Shown here: positions 28,579 through 37,990 of the stretch, piece by piece
How the letters are laid out: each line of letters starts with the position of its first letter
Numbering within the stretch: position 1 is the stretch's first letter
Assembly: GCA_014190435.1 (NCBI GenBank)
Contig: BJGJ01000002.1
Span: 1 to 64,000 of the forward strand
Direction: 5' to 3'
Length of the DNA stretch: 64,000 nucleotides
Origin: Methylocystaceae bacterium
Lineage (GTDB): Bacteria > Pseudomonadota > Alphaproteobacteria > Rhizobiales > Beijerinckiaceae
Position numbers and translations under genes: made by a program
Notes under the pieces: model-generated
The model's input: only the letters and a program-made list of their open reading frames with translations
Databases searched by the model: none
Told to the model about the DNA's origin: nothing

Positions 28579-29355
28579 ATGCAGAGCGTGCCGGTTTTAA
28601 CCGCAGGAAACCTTGCATTACCCGGCGTAAGCCACGCTTTTTTTACCCGTAAGGGAGGTATCTCAACAGGTATTTATGACTCTTTAAATGGTGGCGTTGG
28701 GTCAAGCGATGCTCCCGAAAATGTTAAAGAAAATCGGCGTCGCATGGCGTTTGCCCTAGATATTGCGGAAGATCGATTTTTAGTTCCCTACCAAATTCAT
28801 TCTGCAGAAGCGAGAATTGTTGCACGACCTTGGCCAATCGGCTCTCGTCCCCGATGTGATGGGCTTGTGACGAATACAAAATCGCTTGCACTCGGCGTCA
28901 CGGGTGCAGACTGTGGGATGTTGCTTTTCGCTGACGCAAAGGCGCAGGTCATTGGTGCTTGTCACGCGGGCTGGAAGGGGACTTTTTCTGGAATGATCGC
29001 TGCGACAATCGATAAAATGGAAGCCTGCGGCGCGCGTCGCTCAGATATTCATGTTGCGCTTGGGCCCACCATTGGTCCTAAGAGTTATGAGGTCGGTCCA
29101 GAATTTATTCAATGTTTTATCAATAAAGACCCAATCTATGGCCAATTTTTTATACCTTCACCGCGCCCGGATCACGCTCTGTTCAATCTTCCTGGTTTCA
29201 TTAATTTCTCTCTCGAAGGACTTAATGTCGCTTCCTTCGAGAATCTAAGTGTAGACACCTACAGCGACGAAGCGCGATGTTTTAGCTTTCGTAGATCAAC
29301 TCACCGTCAAGAGCCAGATTATGGTCGGCTTGTTTCAGCCATTGCGCTTACCTAG
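28579..29355 (+). CDS. pgeF: Peptidoglycan editing factor PgeF (YfiH/LACC1 family)
   Basis: This is a 258-residue purine-nucleoside-phosphorylase/laccase-like protein. Zinc and active-site motifs are present: QIHSAE, VTGADCGMLLFAD with the Cys, CHAGWKGTFSGMI, and ALGPTIGPKSYEVGPEF. E. coli PgeF removes L-Ser mistakenly placed in muropeptides; other members act on adenosine. GGAG lies 15 bases before the ATG. It ends the lgt-midA-pgeF group, and its stop codon directly abuts the stop of the convergent TonB-like gene with no spacer. Confidence 0.94.
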   Translation: MQSVPVLTAGNLALPGVSHAFFTRKGGISTGIYDSLNGGVGSSDAPENVKENRRRMAFALDIAEDRFLVPYQIHSAEARIVARPWPIGSRPRCDGLVTNTKSLALGVTGADCGMLLFADAKAQVIGACHAGWKGTFSGMIAATIDKMEACGARRSDIHVALGPTIGPKSYEVGPEFIQCFINKDPIYGQFFIPSPRPDHALFNLPGFINFSLEGLNVASFENLSVDTYSDEARCFSFRRSTHRQEPDYGRLVSAIALT

Positions 29356-30363
29356 CTATTTAGTTGCGTAACTAAACAGCATTGCATGCGGTAAGCCACG
29401 TGGTGGTGGCGGAAAAGGCGCGGCTTGGCGAACGGCTGAGATGGCTGCTGCGTCTAATTCGGCTGAACCGCTAGATTTATAAATAGCCTGGTGGGTCAGA
29501 TTGCCTGCTTCATCAATATAAAATGATACAACGCCTTTTGCGATTGTCGGATTAGCTTTTGCGCTTGAGGGAATGCGCATATGCGGCATAATTAATCCAT
29601 AGAGGATTGTCAGATAGGTTGTTTTCGCCTGACCTCCTCCGACAGGCGAAAATTTTGGCGGAGCGCCAATCTTATAGTCGGGAATTGGCGCGAGGCCGGC
29701 GATTTGATCTGCAATTGACGGAGCATCGCCTTTCTTCGCAGTTTTTGTTTCTTGCGCTTGTGTTTTGTCGATCGTTTTTGGCGTTTGTTGCGCTTGCTCT
29801 ATTATTTCTGCGTCAGGCTTATCCTCTAATTGCTTTTGTGGCGCTGCTTCAGGCGCTTTGGCGGCACCATCATTATCGGTTGCGTCTTTCAAGCCCTGAG
29901 GTTTCTCGTCTTTCTGAGTGACCTGATCCGTGGGCTCTGCCTTACGCGGCGCCTTTTGTTCTTGATCCTCAGGCGCGTCGCGTTCAGATTTTGTTTTACT
30001 TTCCATTTTGGGCGCATCAAAAGCCGGCTCTTCAACCATGGGCGGCGGCGGCGGCGGTTTCTGTTGTTCTTGCTTGGGCTCAGTCTGTGGTTCTGGTGGT
30101 TTAGGCGGTTCTTGAGGCGGCGGTTCTGTTATGACCTCAACAGGCACTTCTTCGAGTGGTGGCGGCGCAAGCATGGCGGCGCGATGATCTTGCCACATCA
30201 AAATCGCAAAGATAGAGGCATGAAGGAAAAGGCACAGTAAAACAAAGGCGACAAAGCGCCGGCGGGGTTTAACCCCGCCATCTTTGCGGCGCTCAAAAAG
30301 TTGGTCCGTCGCAGCGACGACCAAGTTTTTTGCGAAAGTCTTTTGTCGAACTGTTTCAGCCAT
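29356..30363 (-). CDS. TonB-family energy transducer-like protein
   Basis: This is a 335-residue protein with TonB layout. It has a basic cytoplasmic start, one transmembrane helix (about 37-57, FVAFVLLCLFLHASIFAILMW), a long Pro/Glu/Lys/Gln-rich periplasmic spacer (PPPQEPPKPPEPQ, then PPPPPPMVEEP), and a C-terminal domain of about 90 residues (KGVVSFYIDEAGNLTHQAIYKSSGSAELDAAAISAVRQAAPFPPPP) matching TonB_C. TonB couples the ExbBD motor to outer-membrane receptors; no exbB, exbD or receptor gene is near. A TolA-like role cannot be excluded. It is convergent with pgeF with zero intergenic distance. Confidence 0.85.
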   Translation of the reverse strand: MAETVRQKTFAKNLVVAATDQLFERRKDGGVKPRRRFVAFVLLCLFLHASIFAILMWQDHRAAMLAPPPLEEVPVEVITEPPPQEPPKPPEPQTEPKQEQQKPPPPPPMVEEPAFDAPKMESKTKSERDAPEDQEQKAPRKAEPTDQVTQKDEKPQGLKDATDNDGAAKAPEAAPQKQLEDKPDAEIIEQAQQTPKTIDKTQAQETKTAKKGDAPSIADQIAGLAPIPDYKIGAPPKFSPVGGGQAKTTYLTILYGLIMPHMRIPSSAKANPTIAKGVVSFYIDEAGNLTHQAIYKSSGSAELDAAAISAVRQAAPFPPPPRGLPHAMLFSYATK

Positions 30364-30787
30364 AGAAAGGGAAAATACCCAACGCCGCTTCGTTACTTAT
30401 TAGACCTTATGCATGCGAGGGGCCGCGCATGATGTTGACATAGGTGCGCCTGGTCGATGCCGATCAAGCAAAATCCAGTTATGTCTCTAGCACGATGAAA
30501 GCGCTGGAAATTTGGCGTGATTAGCGATGAACGCAATATTTTTGTCCCCTTCGCTAAATAAATGAATAGGTGGCGGGACGAGCAGGAGTATTATTTATAT
30601 AACTTATTGATTAATTGTGATAATATTTATTATCGTCAAAATCCTCTCAGTGTCAGCTTTTTTATACTTGGCCGATATAGGGCTCTAACAGAACGTCCTT
30701 ATGCCGCAGCTTAGATCAAATTATTGTTCCGTTAACGGGCGTATAAGTGATGGGTCGGGGTTTTGCCGTGTTGGGAGTGAGACGCAC
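30364..30787. other. Intergenic region before the multicopper oxidase gene
   Basis: This is a 424-base divergent promoter region, AT-rich in its right half (30540-30670). The multicopper oxidase frame is open back to 30701, but the 30701-30787 part looks like leader because the Tat signal begins only at 30788. I see a TTGACA at 30434 without a matching -10, and no recognisable copper-regulator operator. Confidence 0.4.
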
Positions 30788-32326
30788 ATGGCTGAGTTAG
30801 TGAAATTTCAGCGTCGAGAATTTCTCGGTGCAGCAGGCGTTTTTCTTGGCGCGCAAGCGCTGCTGGGGAGAGAGCAAGCACGTGCGGCAAATCCAGGTTT
30901 TTATCCCGATGTCGAGATCGAATTATATGCGCGTCGTGATCGGGTGACTATTTTCCCAGATTCGCAAACACCAGTTTGGCGTTACGCGGGTCAGTTGCTT
31001 AAGGGTCCTGCCAATACCCTTAGCTATGTGAATGACAGCTATCTTGGCCCGACGTTGCGCTTTGTCAGGGGCCAAAAAGTACGGGTGCATTTACATAATG
31101 AATTAGCTGAACCCACAATTACGCATTGGCATGGGCTTCACGTACCGATGGCGGCGGATGGGCGGCCCAGTCAAGCGATCGGCAATGGCCAAACCTATGT
31201 CTATGAATTTGAGGTCCTGAATCGCGCAAGCATGAATTTCTACCATCCGCATACGCATGAAGCGACAGCAATACAACTTTACCGAGGTCTTGCTGGTTTA
31301 ATTGTTGTAGAAGACGAGGAAGAACGAGGATTAGAATTGCCATCTGGCGATTATGAAATTCTACTCGCTATTCAAGATCGCGTTTTTAATAAAGATCGCC
31401 AATTCAATTATGGCGCTGATATGAATGAGTCTATGTTTGGATTTTATGGCGATCAAATACTCGTTAATGGACAAATTAATTATCAATTCGATGTTGAGAC
31501 GCGCGCCTATCGATTTCGTATCGTCAATGCGTCGAATGCGCGGATTTATAAACTGGCTTGGAATGACGGGACGCCATTAACTGTAATTGGCGTTGATGGC
31601 GGCTTGCTCAATCAGCCAGAAAAGCGGCCTTATGTTATGCTTGCGCCATCGGAAAGAGTAGATTTATGGGTTGATTTCTCTGGACAATCGATTGGTTCTA
31701 AGCTCAGCATGCAGAGTTTACGCTTTGCTGGGCTCGTACCAGAGATGGCTCAGGCCATGAATCAGGACGATGAATTACAAAAGAACGATTCTTTTAAGAT
31801 ATTCACGGCCTCAGTAACGCGACTTGTTAACGAGAGCCAGAGATTACCTGAGCGCTTGTCTAAAGTTAAGCCTCTTGAGAGCGCCAAAGTGGAAAATCCA
31901 AACCAGCCTATTCCCATAGGTCTTGGCATGGGGCATATGCGATTAACGCTCAATGGGCGGGTCTATGGTCAGGACGGGTTTTTGCCTTATGAGCGCGTGC
32001 GGGTAAATTCATTGCAACGGATCGATATTTTTCATGATCATGGTGGCATGGGTATGATGTCTATGATGTCGATGGGGCATCCAATTCATTTGCATGGCCA
32101 ACCTTTCCAGATTTTAAAAAGAAGTTTTTCTGGTAATGAGGTGGCATATGCCACGATCAAAGATGGCTTCATTGACTCTGGCTATAAGGACACTGTCCTT
32201 GTTGCGCCTGGCGAGCGCATAGAAATTATCAAACCCTTTGATGATTTTGTCGGACAGTTCATGTATCACTGTCATAATGTCGAACATGAAGACATGGGTA
32301 TGATGAGAGAATTTAACGTTGAATGA
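30788..32326 (+). CDS. Multicopper oxidase, Tat-exported (CueO/CopA-like)
   Basis: This is about 512 residues from ATG 30788, chosen because GGGAGTGAG precedes it and a twin-arginine signal follows at once (FQRREFLGAAGVFLG, ending QARAANP). Three cupredoxin domains carry all copper ligands: HWHGLH (113-118), HPHTHE (153-158), HPIHLHG (431-437) and HCHNVEHEDMGMM (494-506), giving type 1, 2 and 3 centres with Met as the likely axial ligand. A short Met/His stretch (HDHGGMGMMSMMSMG, 416-430) directly before the third motif recalls the copper-sensing Met-rich parts of CueO. Periplasmic oxidation of Cu(I) or phenols is likely. No other copper genes adjoin. Confidence 0.92.
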   Translation: MAELVKFQRREFLGAAGVFLGAQALLGREQARAANPGFYPDVEIELYARRDRVTIFPDSQTPVWRYAGQLLKGPANTLSYVNDSYLGPTLRFVRGQKVRVHLHNELAEPTITHWHGLHVPMAADGRPSQAIGNGQTYVYEFEVLNRASMNFYHPHTHEATAIQLYRGLAGLIVVEDEEERGLELPSGDYEILLAIQDRVFNKDRQFNYGADMNESMFGFYGDQILVNGQINYQFDVETRAYRFRIVNASNARIYKLAWNDGTPLTVIGVDGGLLNQPEKRPYVMLAPSERVDLWVDFSGQSIGSKLSMQSLRFAGLVPEMAQAMNQDDELQKNDSFKIFTASVTRLVNESQRLPERLSKVKPLESAKVENPNQPIPIGLGMGHMRLTLNGRVYGQDGFLPYERVRVNSLQRIDIFHDHGGMGMMSMMSMGHPIHLHGQPFQILKRSFSGNEVAYATIKDGFIDSGYKDTVLVAPGERIEIIKPFDDFVGQFMYHCHNVEHEDMGMMREFNVE

Positions 32327-32402
32327 TTTTTAAAATTCTAAGGCGCTCTTTTAATCAAAACAATCTGGCGATTTTCTAAGACTCTTATCTAGTGCGCCAA
32401 CA

Positions 32403-35400
32403 TCATGATTGTTTCATTTTACCTTTCTCCGCGATTTCGGTTAGCGTACGTAAGATACGGCGCGTTCCAGTTAGTCTTTGTTTCATTGTCTCAAATTCAC
32501 GAATAAAAACTACGCGCATATCGGGACGTACTTTTGCCAAGACTCCTTGCTCTGCAATAAACCTCACAAGACCATCAGGGTTCATGAAGTGATTATCGCG
32601 GAAAGAGATAATGACGCCTTTAGGCCCTGCGTCTACTTTTTCAATATGAGAGCGCCGGCAAAGCGCTTTGATAGCGATAATTTCAAAGAGCTGTTCAACT
32701 TCAGGCGGTACTGGACCAAAGCGATCTATCATTTCTGCGGCGAAAGACTCAATGTCTTGATCTGTTTCAAGCGTAGAGAGCCGTCGATAGAGTTGTAATC
32801 TTAATGTCAGATCAGCGACATAGCTTTCAGGTATTGTAACGGGCGCGCCAATCGCGATGGTTGGAGACCAGACCTCCTCTTGGGGCTCATCTATACCTGC
32901 TTTGAGGAGCGTAATCGCATCGCCCAGCATCTGTTGATATAATTCATAACCAACTTCTTTGATATGTCCTGACTGCTCGTCGCCTAGAAGATTTCCTGCG
33001 CCGCGAATATCCAGATCATGACTGGCGAGTTGAAAGCCTGCACCAAGAGTATCAAGGGATTGCAGAACCTCAAGGCGTTTTTGAGCCTGGTTCGTTATTG
33101 TTCGGTTGACAGGGGTCGTGAAGAGAGCAAAAGCGCGAGTTTTTGAGCGTCCAACGCGGCCACGCAATTGATAGAGCTGCGCTAATCCAAACATGTCTGC
33201 GCGCCAAACAATAAGCGTGTTTGCTGTTGGTATATCTAGGCCTGATTCAACAATCGTGGTCGAAAGCAGGATATCATACTTTCCATCATAAAAGGCTGAC
33301 ATTTTATCTTCGAGTTCGCTTGGACTCATCTGTCCATGAGCAATGACATACTTTGCTTCAGGGACATTTTCTCTCAAATATGCTGCTGCCACCTCTATAT
33401 CTTCGATGCGGGGACAAACAAAGAATGCTTGACCGCCACGATAGCGCTCGCGAAGCAGCGCTTCGCGAACAATGAGAGGATCAAAAGGTGTAATAAAGCT
33501 TCTTACGGCTAGGCGATCTACGGGCGGCGTTGCAATAAGAGAAAGCTCGCGCACGCCTGTCATTGCAAGTTGTAGCGTACGTGGAATTGGCGTAGCTGAA
33601 AGAGTTAAAACATGCACTTCAGCTCGTAGCTCTTTCAGGCGTTCTTTGTGGCCAACGCCAAAATGCTGCTCTTCATCAATGATCACGAGGCCGATATCTT
33701 TAAAAGAAATACCCTTTCCTAATAGGGCATGTGTGCCAATTAATATGTCTACGCGCCCTTCGGCGAGATCTTTTTTGGTCTCTCGAGCTTCAGCAGCGTT
33801 CACCATTCGTGAGAGACGCCCAATTTTAATTGGAAGCCCGGCAAAACGATGTGAAAAAGTTTTATAGTGCTGGCGCGCCAATAATGTTGTCGGAGCGACG
33901 ACGGCGACTTGTTTGCTATTAATAGCTGCGCAAAACGCAGCGCGTAAAGCGACTTCCGTTTTACCAAAGCCTACGTCGCCGCAAACCAAACGATCCATTG
34001 GGCGTCCAGCATTGAGATCCTCGATAACAGCATCAATAGCAGCAAGTTGATCTTCGGTTTCATCATAGGGAAAACGAGCACAGAACTCTTCATAAATTCC
34101 CTCTTCTGGAGCAAGTTTAGGCGCTTTGCGTAATTGTCTTTGCGCAGCTATGGCAATCAACCCCTTTGCCATTTCTCGGATGCGATTTTTCATACGCGCT
34201 TTGCGCGTTTGCCATCCAGCTCCACCTAAACGATCAAGTTGAGCTTCAGTGTCTTCGCCGCCATAACGTGTGAGAAGTTCAATGTTCTCTACAGGTAAAT
34301 AAAGTTTATCGCCTCCTGCGTAGTGAATCTCAAGACAATCGTGGGGCGCGCCGGCAGCTGCAATAGCGCCCAGACCGATAAATCGTCCAATACCGTGATC
34401 AACGTGAACGACAAGATCTCCAGCTGTTAAGCTAGCGATTTCATTAAGAAGCGCGTCAGCAGATTTTCGCTTGCGGCGTCTTCGAATAAGTCGATCGCCC
34501 AGTATGTCTTGTTCGCCAATTAAGATATAAGAATCTGTCTCAAAGCCGTGCTCAATGCCTAATACCGCGAGCGTTACAGTTCCTAGACCTTCTCTTTCGC
34601 GTGGCGTCGCCAGTGCAGAGGGTAAGGAGGTAACTGAAATAATATTTTTAAGACCATGTTCAGCGAGTACATGTCCCAGTCGTTCACAAGAGCCATCTGA
34701 CCAGCCAGTAACAATTACTGATCGACCTTTCTCTCTCTCAGACGTTATATGATCGACGGCTGATTGAAATACATTAACTTCGGGCATATTGCGCTCAGGC
34801 GCAAAGTCGCGACCAAGACGGGCTCCGCCATCAATAATCCTATGTTCGGTCGAGGCTTCGAAGGGCGAAAATCGAATATTGGCGCGCTGACTAAAAAAAT
34901 CATTCCATTCTGTATCTGTGAGATAAAGCGCTTCAGGAATTAGTGGCTTATAGGTTGATATAATTGGACTAAGATCATACGCCTGTTTACGCGCATGATA
35001 ATAATCCGTTATTTGTTTTGAGCGTTCTGTCGCTGCTTCTTCTACAAGCGTATCGAGGATCAGGGGCGTGGGGCCAATATAATCAAAAAGCGTATCCATC
35101 TGTTCATAAAATAGGGGGAGCCAATGTTCCATCCCCGGATAGCGGCGACCTTCGCTGACAGCTTCATATAAGCTATCATTACGCGTTTCGCCGCCAAAGA
35201 GCGCTGCATAAGATTGGCGAAATCGTCGCATTGTATCGCTGGTTAAGCGTAATTCGCTCATTGGCGTTAAATCAAGTGCATGTAATTGCCCGATTGCGCG
35301 TTGAGTTTCGGGGTCAAAGCTGCGAATGGATTCGAGTGTGTCGCCAAAAAAATCGAGTCTTATTGGAGAAGGCGCGCCAGGGGGAAATAGATCAATAAGG

Positions 35401-35969
35401 CCGCCTCTTTGCGCATACTCGCCTGTTTCATGAACGGTACTTGCCCGTAAATAACCATTTGTTTCGAGCCACAAAGCGAGTTCATCGAGCTTAACCACAT
35501 TTCCTGGAGCAGCAGAGAAAGTTTCCGCTGCAATTAACTTTCGCGGCGGCGTGCGTTGGAGTATGCAGTCAATTGTGGTGGTGATAACCCGCGGTCTCTC
35601 TGCAGATGATTTAGCGCGTGTTAATCGTGATAGAGCTGTCATGCGTCGCGCAACGATTGCGGCGTGGGGAGAAATGCGGTCATAAGGCTGACAATCCCAA
35701 GCGGGGATATCAAGAATCTCAATCTCTGGACCGGCAAAATGTAAAGCCTCACGAAATGAGGCGGAACGCGCGGCGTCACGAGCAATATGAACAAAGACAG
35801 CTTCTTGCCCTTGCGTAAGTTTCGCCCGAGCGCGCGTTAAATCAGCACAAAGAAAAGCATCAAAACCCTCAGGGGCTCGACTAAAAAGCAGTTTTTCGCC
35901 CTTCTCCAGGCGTGCGCAGGCAGTAAGCAGATCTTGGGACGCATTTCTTATCGCTTGTTTAAACGTCAA
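32403..35969 (-). CDS. mfd: Transcription-repair coupling factor Mfd
   Basis: This is a full-length 1188-residue Mfd. Its parts are the N-terminal UvrB-like region, the RNA-polymerase-interacting domain (GDLVVHVDHGIGRFIGL), then a RecG-like helicase with Walker A DRLVCGDVGFGKTEVALRAAF, DEEQHFGVGHKERLK, LSATPIPRTLQLAMTGVRELS, the TRG segment near QLYQLRGRVGRSK, and the C-terminal regulatory domain. Mfd removes stalled RNA polymerase and recruits UvrA. The start codon is TTG (35969) and overlaps the sdhE stop in the string TTGA, so translation is probably coupled to sdhE. Confidence 0.97.
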   Translation of the reverse strand: MTFKQAIRNASQDLLTACARLEKGEKLLFSRAPEGFDAFLCADLTRARAKLTQGQEAVFVHIARDAARSASFREALHFAGPEIEILDIPAWDCQPYDRISPHAAIVARRMTALSRLTRAKSSAERPRVITTTIDCILQRTPPRKLIAAETFSAAPGNVVKLDELALWLETNGYLRASTVHETGEYAQRGGLIDLFPPGAPSPIRLDFFGDTLESIRSFDPETQRAIGQLHALDLTPMSELRLTSDTMRRFRQSYAALFGGETRNDSLYEAVSEGRRYPGMEHWLPLFYEQMDTLFDYIGPTPLILDTLVEEAATERSKQITDYYHARKQAYDLSPIISTYKPLIPEALYLTDTEWNDFFSQRANIRFSPFEASTEHRIIDGGARLGRDFAPERNMPEVNVFQSAVDHITSEREKGRSVIVTGWSDGSCERLGHVLAEHGLKNIISVTSLPSALATPREREGLGTVTLAVLGIEHGFETDSYILIGEQDILGDRLIRRRRKRKSADALLNEIASLTAGDLVVHVDHGIGRFIGLGAIAAAGAPHDCLEIHYAGGDKLYLPVENIELLTRYGGEDTEAQLDRLGGAGWQTRKARMKNRIREMAKGLIAIAAQRQLRKAPKLAPEEGIYEEFCARFPYDETEDQLAAIDAVIEDLNAGRPMDRLVCGDVGFGKTEVALRAAFCAAINSKQVAVVAPTTLLARQHYKTFSHRFAGLPIKIGRLSRMVNAAEARETKKDLAEGRVDILIGTHALLGKGISFKDIGLVIIDEEQHFGVGHKERLKELRAEVHVLTLSATPIPRTLQLAMTGVRELSLIATPPVDRLAVRSFITPFDPLIVREALLRERYRGGQAFFVCPRIEDIEVAAAYLRENVPEAKYVIAHGQMSPSELEDKMSAFYDGKYDILLSTTIVESGLDIPTANTLIVWRADMFGLAQLYQLRGRVGRSKTRAFALFTTPVNRTITNQAQKRLEVLQSLDTLGAGFQLASHDLDIRGAGNLLGDEQSGHIKEVGYELYQQMLGDAITLLKAGIDEPQEEVWSPTIAIGAPVTIPESYVADLTLRLQLYRRLSTLETDQDIESFAAEMIDRFGPVPPEVEQLFEIIAIKALCRRSHIEKVDAGPKGVIISFRDNHFMNPDGLVRFIAEQGVLAKVRPDMRVVFIREFETMKQRLTGTRRILRTLTEIAEKGKMKQS

Positions 35970-36235
35970 TGGATCGGCCCAGCATGCGTGTGAAAAGCAA
36001 TGATTTCTCTGAAAAGTTCCGTATCATGTTCGCTTGGCGGCTTGGCGCCTGCGAGCCAACTGAGTAGCTCTGCGTCAGGTAAATCTAAAAGCGCTTCAAG
36101 AGCCTCTAGCGCGGCGGGACTCAACGTTGCAACACGCGCATCAACAAAATTGCCAAGCAAAATATCCAATTCACGCATCCCTCGCCGCCAGGCGCGCACT
36201 CTAATACGTTTTCGACGAATTTCTTCGTTATTCAT
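35966..36235 (-). CDS. sdhE: FAD assembly factor SdhE (succinate dehydrogenase assembly factor 2)
   Basis: This is an 89-residue protein with the SdhE signature RKRIRVRAWRRGMRELDILLGNFV, where the RGMRE segment is needed to flavinylate SdhA, and the helical C-terminal half typical of the family (LEALLDLPDAELLSWLAGAKPPS). It acts in the cytoplasm on succinate dehydrogenase and fumarate reductase flavoprotein subunits. It is immediately upstream of and coupled to mfd. No sdh genes are in the window. Confidence 0.95.
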   Translation of the reverse strand: MNNEEIRRKRIRVRAWRRGMRELDILLGNFVDARVATLSPAALEALEALLDLPDAELLSWLAGAKPPSEHDTELFREIIAFHTHAGPIH

Positions 36236-36464
36236 CGGACTGCTCGCTCTAGTGGGAAGTCATCACGCGCGACTTAACCCGATGCGCAAAGAAAGAAAAG
36301 CGCGTCTTGTGCCTGCCTGATCTCTATTTTCTTTTTGAGGGTCAGCCTTGACGATCAAAATCGACGTTTGGGCTTAGGGTCGGACCTTGTCGAATAAAAG
36401 GGATTTGCTTGACTTCATTCAGCGGCTGCCCTATCCGCAAACCTCGCGCCCGCACTGCGCCTGC

Positions 36465-36541
<77 letters not shown>

Positions 36542-36853
36542 TTAAATCAATTACTTACTTGGTTTCAACCCCGCGCCGCTCGTTGCCCTGCTCCCTCTAT
36601 GGGGGAGGGCGTCTGGGGGAGTGTGCTTGCCTCGCTTTATTCAACCGGCATTCCTGCTATTGGCGTTTAGGGGGAGTGCGCGCCAGTCTGACCTTGGCGT
36701 TTTTTACGTTATCGTTTGGGCATCGGATTAGATAGGCGGTAACTAGTTTTTGACCTATTCATTTGTCTTATTTTAATTAAGGTTAGTGCGCATCTGATTG
36801 CGTCTTCCTATATAAGCAATCAGGCTTCATAGTTTTATAGAAAGAGCAGGCTG
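36542..36853. other. Intergenic region after tRNA-Asp
   Basis: These 312 bases shift from GC-rich (36560-36700, with short ctccc/gggag repeats that could pair) to AT-rich. I see no gene and no clear terminator. A ribosome binding site (AGAGCAGG) lies at its right end before the next gene. Confidence 0.4.
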
Positions 36854-37147
36854 ATGAGGAAAATTTTGAAATTTACTGCAATTATTACCTGTTTTGTTTT
36901 TTTGGCACCAATAACAGAAGTTATGGCAAAGCCCGTTAGTAGAGGGAGTTCGGTAAAGCTGCCACAAAATCTAACAACAAATAATGATTGGCTTGATGAT
37001 GGCGCTGCACAGGATATGCGTCCAAATGCGGATGATAACGATCGTTATTTTTTAGAGCAGGAAAATTTTGCCAATAGCGACCCTGGTAGATATTCAGCGA
37101 TGGGAAGTTATATGGATAATTTTCCTGGCCAAGGCTGGTATTACTGA
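36854..37147 (+). CDS. Small secreted protein of unknown function
   Basis: These 97 residues start with a signal peptide (MRKILKFTAIITCFVFLAPITEVMA, cleavage likely after VMA). The mature part of about 72 residues is hydrophilic, rich in Asn, Asp and Tyr, and ends FPGQGWYY. There are no cysteines after the signal and no repeat. I do not recognise a family. A good ribosome binding site supports it. It begins a stretch of lineage-specific envelope genes. Confidence 0.7.
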   Translation: MRKILKFTAIITCFVFLAPITEVMAKPVSRGSSVKLPQNLTTNNDWLDDGAAQDMRPNADDNDRYFLEQENFANSDPGRYSAMGSYMDNFPGQGWYY

Positions 37148-37163
37148 ATTTTAAAAACATTAT

Positions 37164-37188
37164 GACCGCTAGCCACATGCTGGCGGTC
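37164..37188 (-). terminator. Hairpin, possible terminator
   Basis: The arms gaccgctagc and gctggcggtc (nine of ten pairs) flank the loop cacat. On the minus strand the hairpin is followed by ATAATGTTTTT, which would suit a terminator for the leftward gene ending at 37328. On the plus strand no T-run follows. Confidence 0.4.
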
Positions 37189-37327
37189 TAAGCGTCAAGA
37201 GGGTTTAGGTGCTCATATTGACAAGAATCGCGTGCTTTTGCGCTTTACCACAGCTCATTTATACGCCCTTTTTTCCGTTAGCGGGGCTATCTTATAAATA
37301 CGATGAATTTAGGCGTAAAATTTGTTG

Positions 37328-37990
37328 CTATTTTGTAATTTTTCTAGAAATTTCTATGGCTTCGGCAAGTCCGTCAGTAATATTTCTGCTAATATTTTCT
37401 ATGGAATTCTCTGCTCCATTGAGTTCTTGTTTGGCTTGTTCCAATCTCGCCTGGAGAATTTGAATGAAATTTTCTAGTTCCTGATTCCGTAGAGCATCTC
37501 GCTCTTTTATCTCGGCGCTTTGTTTTTTTGAGGCGTGATATTCATCTAAGATGCGTGCAGAATAAGATTTTTCTTCAGATAATTGTATTTCGAGGGAAGT
37601 TATAATCTCCTTGGCGTTTTTCTTTAATGACTCATTAGCTTCAATCAAGTCTTTGATAAGATGGGTGGTCGCCTCAATTGTTTGAGATAAATTTTTCATG
37701 TGCAGGAGCGAAGTTTCATCCGCCATGGACGTGGATCTATCAACATTCGGAATTTCGAAGGGTATGCTCATACTGCCATAATCGTCTTCTTCAGCTGAAG
37801 CTTTTTGATCAGAATCCAAATGTTTAGAGGGAGCATATTTCATAAATTCGGGAGGTGTTTTTTTTATTTCCCTTGATTCCTGGTCACTCTGGGCTGAGAG
37901 CGAATCTAAATCGTCTATCTTATTGAGCATTGAGCTAATTTTTTGCCCATACTTCCCTTGCTCCCCTTTATCTTTTTTTTTCATATCCAT
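37328..37990 (-). CDS. Coiled-coil protein of unknown function, candidate CtrA target
   Basis: This is a 220-residue cytoplasmic protein without signal or membrane segment. The N-terminal half is polar and probably disordered, with a KPPEF-like acidic/Ser-rich region. From about residue 90 to the end it is a continuous charged helix with heptads (LSQTIEATTHLIKDLIEANESLKKN, LENFIQILQARLEQAKQELNGAEN). There is no recognised family. Base composition is AT-rich. A TTAA-N7-TTAA site sits 26-40 bp upstream of its start, suggesting cell-cycle control by CtrA; that link is inference. Confidence 0.7.
   Translation of the reverse strand: MDMKKKDKGEQGKYGQKISSMLNKIDDLDSLSAQSDQESREIKKTPPEFMKYAPSKHLDSDQKASAEEDDYGSMSIPFEIPNVDRSTSMADETSLLHMKNLSQTIEATTHLIKDLIEANESLKKNAKEIITSLEIQLSEEKSYSARILDEYHASKKQSAEIKERDALRNQELENFIQILQARLEQAKQELNGAENSIENISRNITDGLAEAIEISRKITK

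Noticed and set aside
28950..30363. Long plus-strand frames opposite the TonB-like gene (for example 29830-30240)
   Set aside because: They are mirror frames produced by the Pro/Glu/Lys-rich coding sequence on the other strand, with low-complexity Arg/Leu/Phe translation.
30701..30787. 29-residue upstream extension of the multicopper oxidase
   Set aside because: It would put 37 residues before the twin-arginine motif; the ATG at 30788 has a ribosome binding site and a normal Tat signal.
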